Positions 34,388 to 43,208 of a stretch of 64,000 nucleotides of DNA are shown here, in pieces. The stretch lies in the NCBI RefSeq assembly GCF_002291145.1, contig NZ_NTGE01000126.1:124001-188000 (forward strand). Reading direction: 5' to 3'. Position numbers and translations under genes: made by a program. The first letter of the stretch is position 1; every line of letters starts with the position of its first letter. The stretch comes from Streptomyces sp. SA15 (lineage in GTDB: Bacteria; Actinomycetota; Actinomycetes; Streptomycetales; Streptomycetaceae). The notes under the pieces were generated by a model. The model was given only the letters and a program-made list of their open reading frames with translations. It did not search any database and was not told the origin of the DNA.

Positions 34388-35182
34388 ATGGGACGACTCG
34401 ACGACAAGACAGCCCTCGTGACCGGAGCCGCATCCGGCATCGGCGCCGCCACCGCCCTCCGCGTGGCGGCCGAGGGCGCGCACACGGTGGTCGCCGATCT
34501 GAACCTCGACGGCGCCAAGGCGGTGACGGAGGAGATCCGCTCCGCCGGAGGATCCGCGACCGCGGTCCCGGTCGACCTCGGTGACGTCGCGAGCGTACGG
34601 GCCATGGTGGACGCGGCGGTCGAGGCGTACGGCGGCCTCGACATCCTGCACAACAACGCGGCGGCCACGCACCTCGCCGCCCGCCAGGACCTCGCCGTCC
34701 TGGAGGCCGACCCGGCGGTCTGGGACGACACCATGCGGATCAACCTGCGCGGAACCATGGTCGCCATCCAGGCCGCCGTCCCGCACATGATCACCCGGGG
34801 CGGCGGCTGCGTCATCAACACCACGTCCGGCTCAGGGCTCTCCGGCGACCTGCGTAATCCGGCGTACGGGGCCTCGAAGGCCGCGCTGATCAATCTGACC
34901 CAGTACGTCGCCACCCAGTACGGCAAGCAGGGCGTGCGCTGCAACGCCATCGCGCCGGGGTTCGTCGTCACGGAGGCGAAGACGGGGCCGGCGTACGAGG
35001 CGATCCGCGCGACGATGCTGCGTCATCACCTCACGCCCCGCCTCGGGCGGCCGGAGGACATCGCGGCGGCGGTGGTCTTCCTCGCCTCCGACGAGGCGGC
35101 GTTCATCACCGGGCAGACGCTGTGCGTGGACGGCGGTCTGCTGTCCCACCAGCCGTACGTGGCAGACCTGCGGGACGCGTAA
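34388..35182 (+). CDS. Short-chain dehydrogenase
   Basis: 264 residues from ATG 34388 (MGRLDDKTALVTGAASGIG). TGAASGIG, D in VADLNLD, HNNAA instead of NNAG, TTSGSG and YGASK; the C-terminus shows GRPEDIAAAVVFLASDEA and VDGGL. NAD(H)-dependent alcohol dehydrogenation of a ring or side chain is likely. It is the last gene of the plus-strand unit and ends 10 bp before a strong palindromic terminator. The variant HNNAA suggests a divergent subgroup, but catalytic residues are intact. Confidence 0.88.
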   Translation: MGRLDDKTALVTGAASGIGAATALRVAAEGAHTVVADLNLDGAKAVTEEIRSAGGSATAVPVDLGDVASVRAMVDAAVEAYGGLDILHNNAAATHLAARQDLAVLEADPAVWDDTMRINLRGTMVAIQAAVPHMITRGGGCVINTTSGSGLSGDLRNPAYGASKAALINLTQYVATQYGKQGVRCNAIAPGFVVTEAKTGPAYEAIRATMLRHHLTPRLGRPEDIAAAVVFLASDEAAFITGQTLCVDGGLLSHQPYVADLRDA

Positions 35183-35191
35183 CCGGTCTCG

Positions 35192-35233
35192 GAGCCTGTG
35201 TCACATCCCCGGCCGGGGATGTGACACAGGCTC
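35192..35233. terminator. 42-bp perfect palindrome, bidirectional terminator
   Basis: Two 21-bp arms (35192-35212 and 35213-35233; outer bases GAGCCTGTGTCACAT) are exactly complementary with no intervening bases. It lies between the convergent SDR and Liv transporter genes and touches the stop codon of the latter. A long hairpin at a convergent junction is best read as a shared terminator. Confidence 0.75.
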
Positions 35234-37930
35234 TCAGGCCAGCGCCTCCGGCTCGAGGTCGCCCAGGTAGGCCGCCCGCACCGCCGGATCCCCGCGCACC
35301 TCCTCCGGCGTACCGACGCAGATCCGGCGTCCGAAGTCGAGCACGACCACCTCGTCGCAGACGCTCATCACCATGTCGACGTCGTGTTCGACGAGCAGCA
35401 CCCCCATGCCCCAGTCCTCGGCGAGCCGCCGCACCAGGTGGGCCAGCTCCCGCGTCTCGTCGTCCGACAGCCCGGCGGCCGGTTCGTCGAGGAGCAGGAC
35501 GGACGGCGAGGCCGCCACCGCGCGGGCGATGGCCAGCAGCCGCCGCTCGCCGTACGACAGGTCTCCCACCGGCCGGTCCAGACTGTCCGTCAGGCCGAAC
35601 TCCCGTACCGCGACGAGAACTTGGGCGGGCAGCGGGCGGCTGCCGGGGCGGATCAGGTCCGTCAGGAACGCCCACCGTCCCGGCCGGTCGCAGGCGGCGT
35701 ACAGGTTGTCCAGGACGGTCATGTCCTCGAACAGCTCCAGCGACTGGAAGGACCGGCTCAGCCCGGCAGCGGCCCGTCGGTGCACCGGCAGGCGGGTCAC
35801 GTCCTGCTCGCCGAGGCGCACAGTGCCGGACGCGGCCCGGGTGAAGCCGGTGACGGCGTCGATGGCGGAGGTCTTGCCGGCGCCGTTGGGCCCGATGAGC
35901 CCCACGACCCGCCCCGGCTCGACGTCGAACGAGAGCCCGTCGACGGCGACGACACCGCCGTAGCGCACGGTCAGATCCCGCACGTGCAGGGGAAGCGGTG
36001 CGGCGCGGTGCACGTCCGGCACGGCCGCTTCGCCGGCCTCCCGCGCGACGGCACCGCTCTTCGGGAACAGCCTGCGCTCGACTCGTACCGCCTGCCTGCC
36101 GGCCTCCCGCCCGATGCCGTCCTGATTGCCCACCAGGGTCAGGATCAGGATGACCCCGCCGATCAGCGGCATCCACTCGCTCAGCCCGGGCAGCACCCAG
36201 TCCCCGAACCGGGCGCCGACCGTGCCCGCGGCGAACGTGGCGCCGAACAGCGGGCCGACGAGGAAGCCGACACCGCCGATGACCGCGAGTCCGAGTGCGG
36301 TGATGGAGTCGAAGCTGGCGAATTCGGAGAGGACCACCGAGGTCGAGCGGAAGCCGGTGAGCACTCCGGCGAGCGCGGCGAGGGCCGCGGACAGTCCGAA
36401 GGCGTACAGCTTGGCCGCGCGGACGTCGATGCCGAGGGCCGCCGCGGCGCGTTCGTTCGCCCGTACGGCGACGAGCCGGCGGCCGGTGCGGCTGCGCCGG
36501 ACGTTGGCGACCACCAGCGTGGCGGCGACGAACATCACCAGCACCACGGCGGCGTACCGCTGCGGATGGTCGACCCCGGAGACGCTGATCCCGAAGAGCG
36601 TCTGCTTGCCCACCGCGATGCCGTCGCTGCCCGGCGTCGTGGACAGATCGGTGTTCTGGAAGACCATCGCCTCCAGCGTGGTGCCGAGCCCGAGCGTGAT
36701 GATGGCGAGGTTGACCCCGCGGGTGCGCACTGCCGGGAGGGCGAACAGCAGGCCGATCGGAACCGTGCCCAACACCCCGGCCAGCAGAGCGAGTTCGAAC
36801 GGCCATCCCCAGTCGGCCGCCGCGTGCCCGGCGATGAAGGCGCCGGTCCCGGCGAGGGCGTACGCCGCGAGGGAGACCTGTCCCGCGTACCCGGTGACCA
36901 CGACGATCGACAGGATGATCAGCGAGAACACCAGGGTGGTGGTGATCGCGTCGGCCCACAGCGGCGTGGACAGGTTCACCAGCACCAGCCCGACCACGAC
37001 GGCGAGGACCAGCGGCACGGGGCGCACCCGTCCGGTGCCCAGCGCCGGCAGCCGGTCGAGGAACGTGCCGCGCAGCGGCAGCGCCCGGCCGCGCGCGACG
37101 AGGACCAGGGCGATGAAGAGGAACGGCACCGACGAGGCGAGTCCGGTCACGTCGGAGCCGAAGCGGGTCAGCTCGGACTGCACGACACCGATGACCAGGC
37201 CGCCCGCCAGGGTGATGGGGAACGAAGAGAACCTCCCGACCAGGGCGGCGGCCAGCGCGCTCAGCAGGAGGGTGGTCAGCCCGGTCACCGACAGGCCGAT
37301 GACCGGCACGATCAGGATGCCCGTCAGGCCCGCGAGCGCCGAGCCCAGGGCCCAGTTGGCGGTGGCGATCAGGTCGGGGGACCAGCCGAGCGAGGCGGCG
37401 GTGTTCTCGTTCTCGGCGACGGCGGTGGTGCCCAGGCCGAACATGGTGCGCTTGTAGAGGAGATGGAGGGCCACCGTGACGGCTACCGCGATGCCGAGCA
37501 GCCACATGCGGTCCTCGGAGACCGTCGCCCCGGCGATCGTCAGCAGCCGGTTCGGCAGCTTGCCGGGCACCAACTGCACGCTGTCGCCGTAGCGTTTGAC
37601 GGCGACGGCGGTGAGCACGATGAACACCGCCAGGGTGCCGACCAGACGGGCCGGCGAGGACGCCCGGCGCAGCGGGCGGATCACCAGCAGATGGGTCAGC
37701 ACGCCCAGCACCGCGGAGACGAGCACGCCGCACGCGACGGCCGGCCAGTACGACACGCCGTGGTGGGCGGCGAGTTCCCACTGCACATAGGCGCCGGCCA
37801 TCCCGATCGCGCCGTGGGCGAGATTCAGGACACCGGAGCCGCGGTAGACCAGCACGATGCCGTGCGCGGTGAGCGCGTAGAGCGCACCGAGCCCCAGGCC
37901 GAGCAGCGCGAAGCGCAGGACGTCGTCCAT
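35234..37930 (-). CDS. Branched-chain-type ABC importer: LivH-LivM-LivG fusion
   Basis: 898 residues from ATG 37930 with GGGAGG upstream. Residues 1-290 are a LivH permease (LGALYALTAHGIVLVYRGSG, LNLAHGAIGM). Residues 300-610 are a LivM permease (TGYAGQVSLAAYALAGTGAF, ALPAVRTRGVNLAIITLGLG). Residues 650-898 are a LivG ATPase with GPNGAGKTS, LSYGERRLLAIARA, LLLDEPAAGL and LVEHDVDMV. LivM-LivG fusions are common in actinobacteria; all three in one chain is less usual. It should work with the LivF and binding protein encoded divergently at 38061-40067. In such loci this importer type often takes up aromatic, steroid or terpenoid acids rather than amino acids. Confidence 0.88.
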   Translation of the reverse strand: MDDVLRFALLGLGLGALYALTAHGIVLVYRGSGVLNLAHGAIGMAGAYVQWELAAHHGVSYWPAVACGVLVSAVLGVLTHLLVIRPLRRASSPARLVGTLAVFIVLTAVAVKRYGDSVQLVPGKLPNRLLTIAGATVSEDRMWLLGIAVAVTVALHLLYKRTMFGLGTTAVAENENTAASLGWSPDLIATANWALGSALAGLTGILIVPVIGLSVTGLTTLLLSALAAALVGRFSSFPITLAGGLVIGVVQSELTRFGSDVTGLASSVPFLFIALVLVARGRALPLRGTFLDRLPALGTGRVRPVPLVLAVVVGLVLVNLSTPLWADAITTTLVFSLIILSIVVVTGYAGQVSLAAYALAGTGAFIAGHAAADWGWPFELALLAGVLGTVPIGLLFALPAVRTRGVNLAIITLGLGTTLEAMVFQNTDLSTTPGSDGIAVGKQTLFGISVSGVDHPQRYAAVVLVMFVAATLVVANVRRSRTGRRLVAVRANERAAAALGIDVRAAKLYAFGLSAALAALAGVLTGFRSTSVVLSEFASFDSITALGLAVIGGVGFLVGPLFGATFAAGTVGARFGDWVLPGLSEWMPLIGGVILILTLVGNQDGIGREAGRQAVRVERRLFPKSGAVAREAGEAAVPDVHRAAPLPLHVRDLTVRYGGVVAVDGLSFDVEPGRVVGLIGPNGAGKTSAIDAVTGFTRAASGTVRLGEQDVTRLPVHRRAAAGLSRSFQSLELFEDMTVLDNLYAACDRPGRWAFLTDLIRPGSRPLPAQVLVAVREFGLTDSLDRPVGDLSYGERRLLAIARAVAASPSVLLLDEPAAGLSDDETRELAHLVRRLAEDWGMGVLLVEHDVDMVMSVCDEVVVLDFGRRICVGTPEEVRGDPAVRAAYLGDLEPEALA

Positions 37931-37965
37931 CGGGGAACCTCCCAGAGGTAGGGGCCGACACAGCA

Positions 37966-37990
37966 CATTCATTTAAATAATTGTGCCGAG
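37966..37990. promoter_or_regulatory. AT-rich promoter tract between Liv genes
   Basis: The divergent gap 37931-38060 contains CATTCATTTAAATAATTG, with the palindrome ATTTAAAT. TTCATTTA differs by one base from the TTCATCTA half-site seen at 21216-21223, so it may be a weak member of the same set. Confidence 0.35.
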
Positions 37991-38060
37991 AGTACTTCAC
38001 TAACTCCAAAACGCACCCCATGCTGTTCGCCATCTCGACGACGAGCCCCGCGGAGGAACC

Positions 38061-39300
38061 ATGAACGACTCACGACGACGCAGAACCGCCGCGGCGGGCT
38101 GTCTCGCGGCGACCGGAGCCCTGCTGGCAGCCGGCTGCGGGGGAGAGGCGTCCAGCAGCACGACGGAAACGACCTCGCTGAAGGGCAGCCCGGTGAAGGT
38201 GATGGTCTGGGCCCCGGAGAACACCCAGGGCAGCGCCCAGCCGGGGATCCGGCTCACCGCCCGTGCCCGACGAGAAGTGGATCAACGACAACGGCGGCAT
38301 CAAGGGCGGCCCGCTGAAGGTGATCACCTGCAACGAGAAGAACGACGCCGCCGAGGCCGAGAAGTGCGCACAGCAGGCGGTCGCCGAGAAGGTGGTCGCG
38401 GTCGTCGGCTCCTACAGCCTGGCCGGGGACCGCTTCATGCCGATCCTTCAGAAGGCCGGCATCCCCTACATCGGGGGGACCGGTGTCTCGGCGGCGGAGT
38501 TCTCCAATCCGCTGTCGTTCCCGGTCAACGGCGGCACCCCGGTGGTGTTCGCGGCACACGGGCGGCAACTGGTGGAGGAGGGGTGCGAGAAGATCTCCGG
38601 CGTGCGGTACGACGTGGCCGCCGCCGCCATCGTCTCGAAGTTCCTCACGCTCGGCGTGACCTCTGCCGGTGGCGCGCCGCCCAAGGACCTCAAGGTGCCG
38701 GTCACCGCCACCGACCTCGCCCCGCAGGTCGCCGCCGCCACCAAGGGCAGCGACTGCGTGAGCGTCATCCTCGGCACGCACTCGGACCTGTTCGTGACGT
38801 CGTACGTGCAGTCCGGCGCGAAGACGAAGCTGGGCAGCGTCGTCGGCAACCTCACCCCGGAACTGGCCGAGAGCACCGGTGGCGCCGGCAGCCCGCTGGA
38901 GGGCTCCGCCATCACCGGCTACTACCCGCCGGTCTCCGACGCCGCCTGGAAGGACTTCGTCGAAGCCACCAAGGGCAAGGACATCGACATCACCAGCGGC
39001 GCCAACGCGACCGCCTGGGTGGCGTTCAAGGTCTTCACCGAGGCCGCCAAGAAGCTGCCGACCATCTCGGCCGAGGCGCTGGTGCAGGAGCTGAACACCA
39101 CCTCGGGTATCGACACCGGGGGCCTCACCCCGGCGCTGAACTGGAAGACGTCGACGGCCCTGCCGATCAAGGGCCTGAACCGTATCCACAACACCACCGC
39201 CACCGAACTGACCATCCGCGACGGCAAGATCGAGTGGGCCGAGTCCGGGTCGACCTTCGTCGACGTCCGGAAGGTGCTGACGGCCAAGCCGGCCGGCTGA
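38061..39300 (+). pseudogene. Branched-chain-type ABC substrate-binding lipoprotein with 1-bp frameshift
   Basis: GGAGG precedes ATG 38061. The N-terminus is a lipoprotein signal (LLAAGC) followed by VKVMVWAPENTQGSAQPGIR, then the frame is lost at the CCC of 38266-38268. Reading one base on restores the family: DEKWINDNGGIKGGPLKVIT, CAQQAVAEKVVAVVGSYS, PILQKAGIPYIGG. Removing one C gives an uninterrupted protein of about 412 residues. The substrate-binding protein would feed the Liv permeases at 35234 and LivF. Real mutation or homopolymer error cannot be decided here. If real, uptake through this system should be lost, unless the restored part is made from GTG 38263 without its export signal, which would be useless. 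Confidence 0.82.
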
Positions 39301-39317
39301 GTCGAAGGAGAACGTCC

Positions 39318-40067
39318 GTGCACGACAACGGACATGACCGTCCCGGCGCGGCACTCGCGCCGGACCCGGCACCCCTGATCGAGGCCCGCGCCCTCTGCGC
39401 CGGATACGGCACCCAACCCGTCGTACGCGACCTCGACTTGGAGGTCCGGCCCGGCGAGGTCGTCGCCCTGCTCGGCCCCAACGGCGCGGGCAAGACGACC
39501 ACCCTCAGAGTTCTGGCGGGCGACCTCGCCCCGATGAGCGGCGACGTGCGCTGGCTGGGCGACACCGGCCACGCACCGCTGCACCGCCGCGCGCGCCAGG
39601 GCCTGGCGTACGTCGGTGAGCGGGCCGTCTTCACCCGCCTCGACACCGCGGACAACCTCCGGGTCGGCCGGGTGACGACGGAGCGGGCCCTCGCACTCTT
39701 CCCCGAACTCGAAAAGCGCCTGAGGACCGGTGCGGGCATGCTGTCCGGCGGCGAGCAGCAGATGCTGTCGCTGGCGCGCGCGTTGTGCCGCACCCCGAAG
39801 CTGCTCCTCGCGGACGAACTGTCGCTCGGTCTCGCCCCTCTCGTCGTCGACCGCCTCCTGCGGGCGGTGCGGGAGGCGGCCGACCGCGGCCTGGGCGCGC
39901 TGCTGGTCGAACAGCATGTGCGCAAGGTGCTGGACATCGCCGACCGCGTGTACGTCCTGCGCCGCGGGCGCGTCGTCATGACCGGCACGCCGAAGGAGCT
40001 GCGCGGAAATCTGGACGCGATCGAGTCGTCGTACCTCGCGAAGAATGAACCCCTTGTAGCTGATTGA
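39318..40067 (+). CDS. LivF-type ABC ATPase
   Basis: 249 residues from GTG 39318 with GAAGGAG 7 bp before it. Walker A GPNGAGKTT, Q-loop region YVGERAVFTRL, signature LSGGEQQMLSLARA, Walker B LLLADELSLGLAP, H-loop LVEQHVRKVLDIAD. It is the second ATPase of the branched-chain-type importer, complementing the LivG domain fused to the permeases on the opposite strand. Co-transcribed with the frameshifted binding protein (17-bp gap). Confidence 0.9.
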   Translation: MHDNGHDRPGAALAPDPAPLIEARALCAGYGTQPVVRDLDLEVRPGEVVALLGPNGAGKTTTLRVLAGDLAPMSGDVRWLGDTGHAPLHRRARQGLAYVGERAVFTRLDTADNLRVGRVTTERALALFPELEKRLRTGAGMLSGGEQQMLSLARALCRTPKLLLADELSLGLAPLVVDRLLRAVREAADRGLGALLVEQHVRKVLDIADRVYVLRRGRVVMTGTPKELRGNLDAIESSYLAKNEPLVAD

Positions 40068-40078
40068 GGTGGGTTGTC

Positions 40079-40180
40079 GTGACAAGCGCACGCGAGCAGA
40101 TCCGGGCCCTGGCCGGGTCCGGTGACACCTTCGACGGTCCCGCCGAGGAGGTACCGCTCCGGTGGCCGTCGTACACGTGA
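40079..40180 (+). CDS. Short open frame, possibly a gene remnant
   Basis: 33 codons from GTG 40079 (MTSAREQIRALAGSGDTFDG) to TGA 40180, 12 bp after LivF. The N-terminal text looks like the beginning of a larger enzyme that has been cut short, but I cannot assign a family. The rest of the gap up to 40231 shows no gene. Confidence 0.3.
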   Translation: MTSAREQIRALAGSGDTFDGPAEEVPLRWPSYT

Positions 40181-40231
40181 TCCGCGGTGAGGTCGACGAG
40201 GGCCCGCACATCGCCCACGGGAACTCGGCCT

Positions 40232-41263
40232 TCACGGCACCCGCCGCTGGTTCAGGCGCGGGTCGATGTGGATCTTCGGTCCCGGCCCGGCGCCCGGCGG
40301 GCGCTCACCGGCGAGGACGGGGCCGACCTGCTCCAGGCCGACGGTCGCGGCGACGAGTGGCCTCGGATCGACGGAGCCGTCTGCGTACGCCCGGATGGTC
40401 GCGTCGAGGCCGGGGGAGGCGGACAGGATGCCGACCGCGGTGACGTCCTTGAGGGCGAGCGTGCGGGTGTCGATGCGGCTGGGCTCACCCGCCAGCCCGA
40501 TGTAGACGACACGGCTGGCTGGTTCCACCAACTCCAGGGCCAGTGCAGGCAGTTGAGGGGAGTTCGAGGCGTCGATGACCGCGTCGAACGGCAGGTCCGG
40601 GACGGAGTCCTCCGGCCACGCGTGCTCGAAGCCCACCTCGCGGGCGAAGGCCAGCGAACTGTCGGTACGGCCCATCAGGTGTACCTGAGCACCGGCGGCC
40701 CGGGCGAACATCGCGACCAACAGGCCGATGGTGCCCGGGCCGAGGATCAGTGCCCGGTCTCCGGGCTGCAACTCGGCGGCCTGAGCGGCGCGAAGGGCGT
40801 TGCCGCCTGGCTCCACCAGTGCGCCGAGTTCGGCGTCGACGGTGTCGGGCAGGGCGTGCAACGAGGAGGCGGGCACCGCGAGTTGCTCCGCCAGGGCGCC
40901 GGCCCGCCCGCCGCGTACACCGACTTCCTGCCGCTTCTCACACACGTGCTGGTGGCCCCGCAGACAGCGGCGGCAGGTGCGGCAGCCGAGCATGGTGTCG
41001 CCCATGACCCGCCGGCCGAGCCAGGCGGGGTCGACGCCGTCGCCGACGGCGGCCACGCGCCCGGCCCACTCGTGGCCCAGCCGCATCGGGTAGGTGGAGT
41101 GCCCTTGGTGGAGGTAGGCCATCTCGCCGGTGAAGAACTCCACGTCGGTGCCGCACACGCCGACCCGCTCGACGTCGACGACGACTTCGCCGGGGGTCGC
41201 CACCGGCGCCGGGACCTCCTGGACTTCGTACTGGCCGGGGCAGGTCAGGACGAAGGCGCGCAT
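40232..41263 (-). CDS. Zinc-dependent alcohol/polyol dehydrogenase (MDR)
   Basis: 343 residues from ATG 41263; GGAG lies 11 bp upstream. Catalytic zinc ligands are in GVCGTDVEF and GHEWAGRV, structural zinc cysteines in GCRTCRRCLRGHQHVC, and the cofactor site is ILGPGTIGLLVAMFA. The type resembles L-threonine-3-dehydrogenase, sorbitol and galactitol dehydrogenases. It is divergent from a sugar-acid dehydratase gene, so a likely task is oxidation of an aldose or uronic acid derivative in sugar breakdown. The exact substrate is unknown. Confidence 0.85.
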   Translation of the reverse strand: MRAFVLTCPGQYEVQEVPAPVATPGEVVVDVERVGVCGTDVEFFTGEMAYLHQGHSTYPMRLGHEWAGRVAAVGDGVDPAWLGRRVMGDTMLGCRTCRRCLRGHQHVCEKRQEVGVRGGRAGALAEQLAVPASSLHALPDTVDAELGALVEPGGNALRAAQAAELQPGDRALILGPGTIGLLVAMFARAAGAQVHLMGRTDSSLAFAREVGFEHAWPEDSVPDLPFDAVIDASNSPQLPALALELVEPASRVVYIGLAGEPSRIDTRTLALKDVTAVGILSASPGLDATIRAYADGSVDPRPLVAATVGLEQVGPVLAGERPPGAGPGPKIHIDPRLNQRRVP

Positions 41264-41421
41264 GAGACGGGTGGCTCCTTCAGCCCCACACCGTCGGGGT
41301 AGCGGGCCGGCTCCCCCGGGGTCTGTTGATCCGTCGTACGTCTGCGTATGCTCCACGGCGTTCCGGAGAATAGACCACCGTACCGATTACTGGAAAGCCT
41401 CGGACATGAGGGAGTCGGGCC

Positions 41422-43134
41422 GTGAAGCTCCGCAGCGCGCAGTGGTACGAGGGTCAGGACCGCAACGCCTACATCCACCGGGCGTGGATGCGCCGCGGCG
41501 TCCCGGGCGACGCCTTCAGCGGCCGTCCGCAGATCGCCATCGCCAACACCGCCTCGGACCTGACCCCGTGCAACGCACACCTGACCGAGGTGGCCTCCTC
41601 CGTCCGCGACGGCGTGTACGAGGCGGGCGGGATTCCGCTGGACCTGCCCGTGGTGTCGCTGGGGGAGACGCAGTTGCGGCCCACCGCCATGCTCTGGCGC
41701 AACATGGCGGCGATGGCAACGGAGGAGATGCTGCGGGCCAACCCCATCGACGGCGTCGTCCTGCTCGGAGGCTGCGACAAGACCATCCCGTCCCTGCTGA
41801 TGGCCGCCGCCTCGGTGGATCTGCCCGCCGTCGTCGTGCCCGGCGGCCCGATGCTGACCGGGACCTTCCGCGGTGAGCCGCTGGGCTGCGGCACCGACGT
41901 ATGGCGGCTGTCGGAGGAGGTGCGGGCCGGAAAGCTCTCCCAGGAGCAGTTCACCCGCTCCGAGTCGGCGATGATCCGCAGCCGCGGCCACTGCAACACC
42001 ATGGGCACCGCCTCGACGATGGCACTGGTGGCGGAGGCGCTGGGCACGGTCGTCCCGGGAGTCGCCGGCACCCCCGCGCCGGACAGCCGTCTGCTGGAGG
42101 CCGCCCACGGCACCGGCCGGCTGGCCGTCGACATGGTGGCCGCCGACCGCAGGCCGGGCACCTTCCTGACCGAGGCGTCCTTCCACAACGCGATCGTGGC
42201 GCTGGCCGCCATCGGCGGGTCGACCAACGCGGTCGTCCACCTGCTGGCCATCGCCGGCCGGCTCGGCATCGACCTGACGCTCGACGACTTCGACCGCATC
42301 GGCTCCCGCGTGCCGGTCCTGGTGGACCTGCTGCCGGCCGGCCGCTTCCTCATGGAGGACTTCCACCGCGCCGGAGGGCTGCTCGCCGTCCTGCGCGAGG
42401 TCCGCGACCTGCTCGACCCCGACGCGCTGACCGTCACCGGAAAGCCGCTGGTGGACTACCTCGACGACGCTCCGATCTGGGACTCCGAGGTCATCCGTAC
42501 GCGCTCACAGCCGCTCGTCGCCGAGGGCGGCATCGCCGTCCTGCGCGGCAACCTCGCCCCCGACGGGGCGCTCATCAAGCCGGCCGCCGCGTCCGCGCAC
42601 CTGCTGCGGCATCGCGGCCGGGCGGTCGTCTTCGACTCGATCGAGGACTTCCACGCCCGTATCGACGACCCGGACCTCGATGTCGACGCCGACTCCGTCC
42701 TCGTCCTGCGCGGTTGCGGCCCCAAGGGCTACCCGGGCATGCCCGAGGTGTCGAACATGCCGCTGCCGAAGAAGCTGCTCGAACAGGGCGTGCGCGACAT
42801 GGTCCGCGTCTGCGACGGCCGGATGAGCGGCACCGCCTATGGCACCGTCGTCCTGCACGTGGCACCGGAGGCGGCAGCGGGCGGCCCCCTCGCCCTCGTA
42901 CGCACCGCAGACGTCATCAGCCTCGACGTCGAAGCCCGGCGCATCGACGTCGAGGTCCCGGCGGACGAACTCGCCCGCAGGACCCCGAACCAGGCCACCG
43001 TCACCGGCTTCGCCGACCCCCGGCGCGGCTGGGAGCGCCTCTACGTCGACCACGTCCTCCAGGCCGACACCGGCGCCGACCTGGACTTCCTCGTCGGCTC
43101 CAGCGGTTCGGAGGTCAGCCGTGAGTCGCACTGA
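41422..43134 (+). CDS. IlvD/Edd-family dehydratase, sugar-acid type
   Basis: 570 residues, GTG start with GGGAG 9 bp upstream. Iron-sulfur cysteines appear in LLGGCDKTIPSLLMAA and RSRGHCNTMGTAST; the substrate/Mg segment is VRVCDGRMSGTAYGTV. The length and the opening RSAQWYEGQDRNAYIHRAWM match the arabinonate/xylonate/galactonate dehydratase branch rather than dihydroxyacid dehydratase of valine synthesis. With the dehydrogenase on the other strand and a secreted pectate lyase next door, it fits degradation of plant sugars such as L-arabinose or galacturonate-derived acids. A strong hairpin follows. Confidence 0.88.
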   Translation: MKLRSAQWYEGQDRNAYIHRAWMRRGVPGDAFSGRPQIAIANTASDLTPCNAHLTEVASSVRDGVYEAGGIPLDLPVVSLGETQLRPTAMLWRNMAAMATEEMLRANPIDGVVLLGGCDKTIPSLLMAAASVDLPAVVVPGGPMLTGTFRGEPLGCGTDVWRLSEEVRAGKLSQEQFTRSESAMIRSRGHCNTMGTASTMALVAEALGTVVPGVAGTPAPDSRLLEAAHGTGRLAVDMVAADRRPGTFLTEASFHNAIVALAAIGGSTNAVVHLLAIAGRLGIDLTLDDFDRIGSRVPVLVDLLPAGRFLMEDFHRAGGLLAVLREVRDLLDPDALTVTGKPLVDYLDDAPIWDSEVIRTRSQPLVAEGGIAVLRGNLAPDGALIKPAAASAHLLRHRGRAVVFDSIEDFHARIDDPDLDVDADSVLVLRGCGPKGYPGMPEVSNMPLPKKLLEQGVRDMVRVCDGRMSGTAYGTVVLHVAPEAAAGGPLALVRTADVISLDVEARRIDVEVPADELARRTPNQATVTGFADPRRGWERLYVDHVLQADTGADLDFLVGSSGSEVSRESH

Positions 43135-43137
43135 CCA

Positions 43138-43180
43138 CTCCGGCCGGCTCGTCCGGAGGAACCGGATGAGCCGGCCGGGG
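43138..43180. terminator. Strong bidirectional hairpin terminator
   Basis: CGGCCGGCTCGTCCGG (43141-43156) pairs with CCGGATGAGCCGGCCG (43162-43177) with a single G-U pair and loop AGGAA; three further pairs extend the base of the stem. It lies between the convergent dehydratase and pectate lyase genes. Confidence 0.8.
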
Positions 43181-43208
43181 CCGTAGCCGTCGGTCGCTTA
43201 CTCGGCTG

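Noticed and set aside
38061..40067. One continuous plus-strand frame joining the binding-protein signal peptide to LivF
   Set aside because: Between 38268 and 39317 it is out of frame relative to the real binding-protein text. It is an accident of GC-rich DNA after the frameshift, not a fusion protein.
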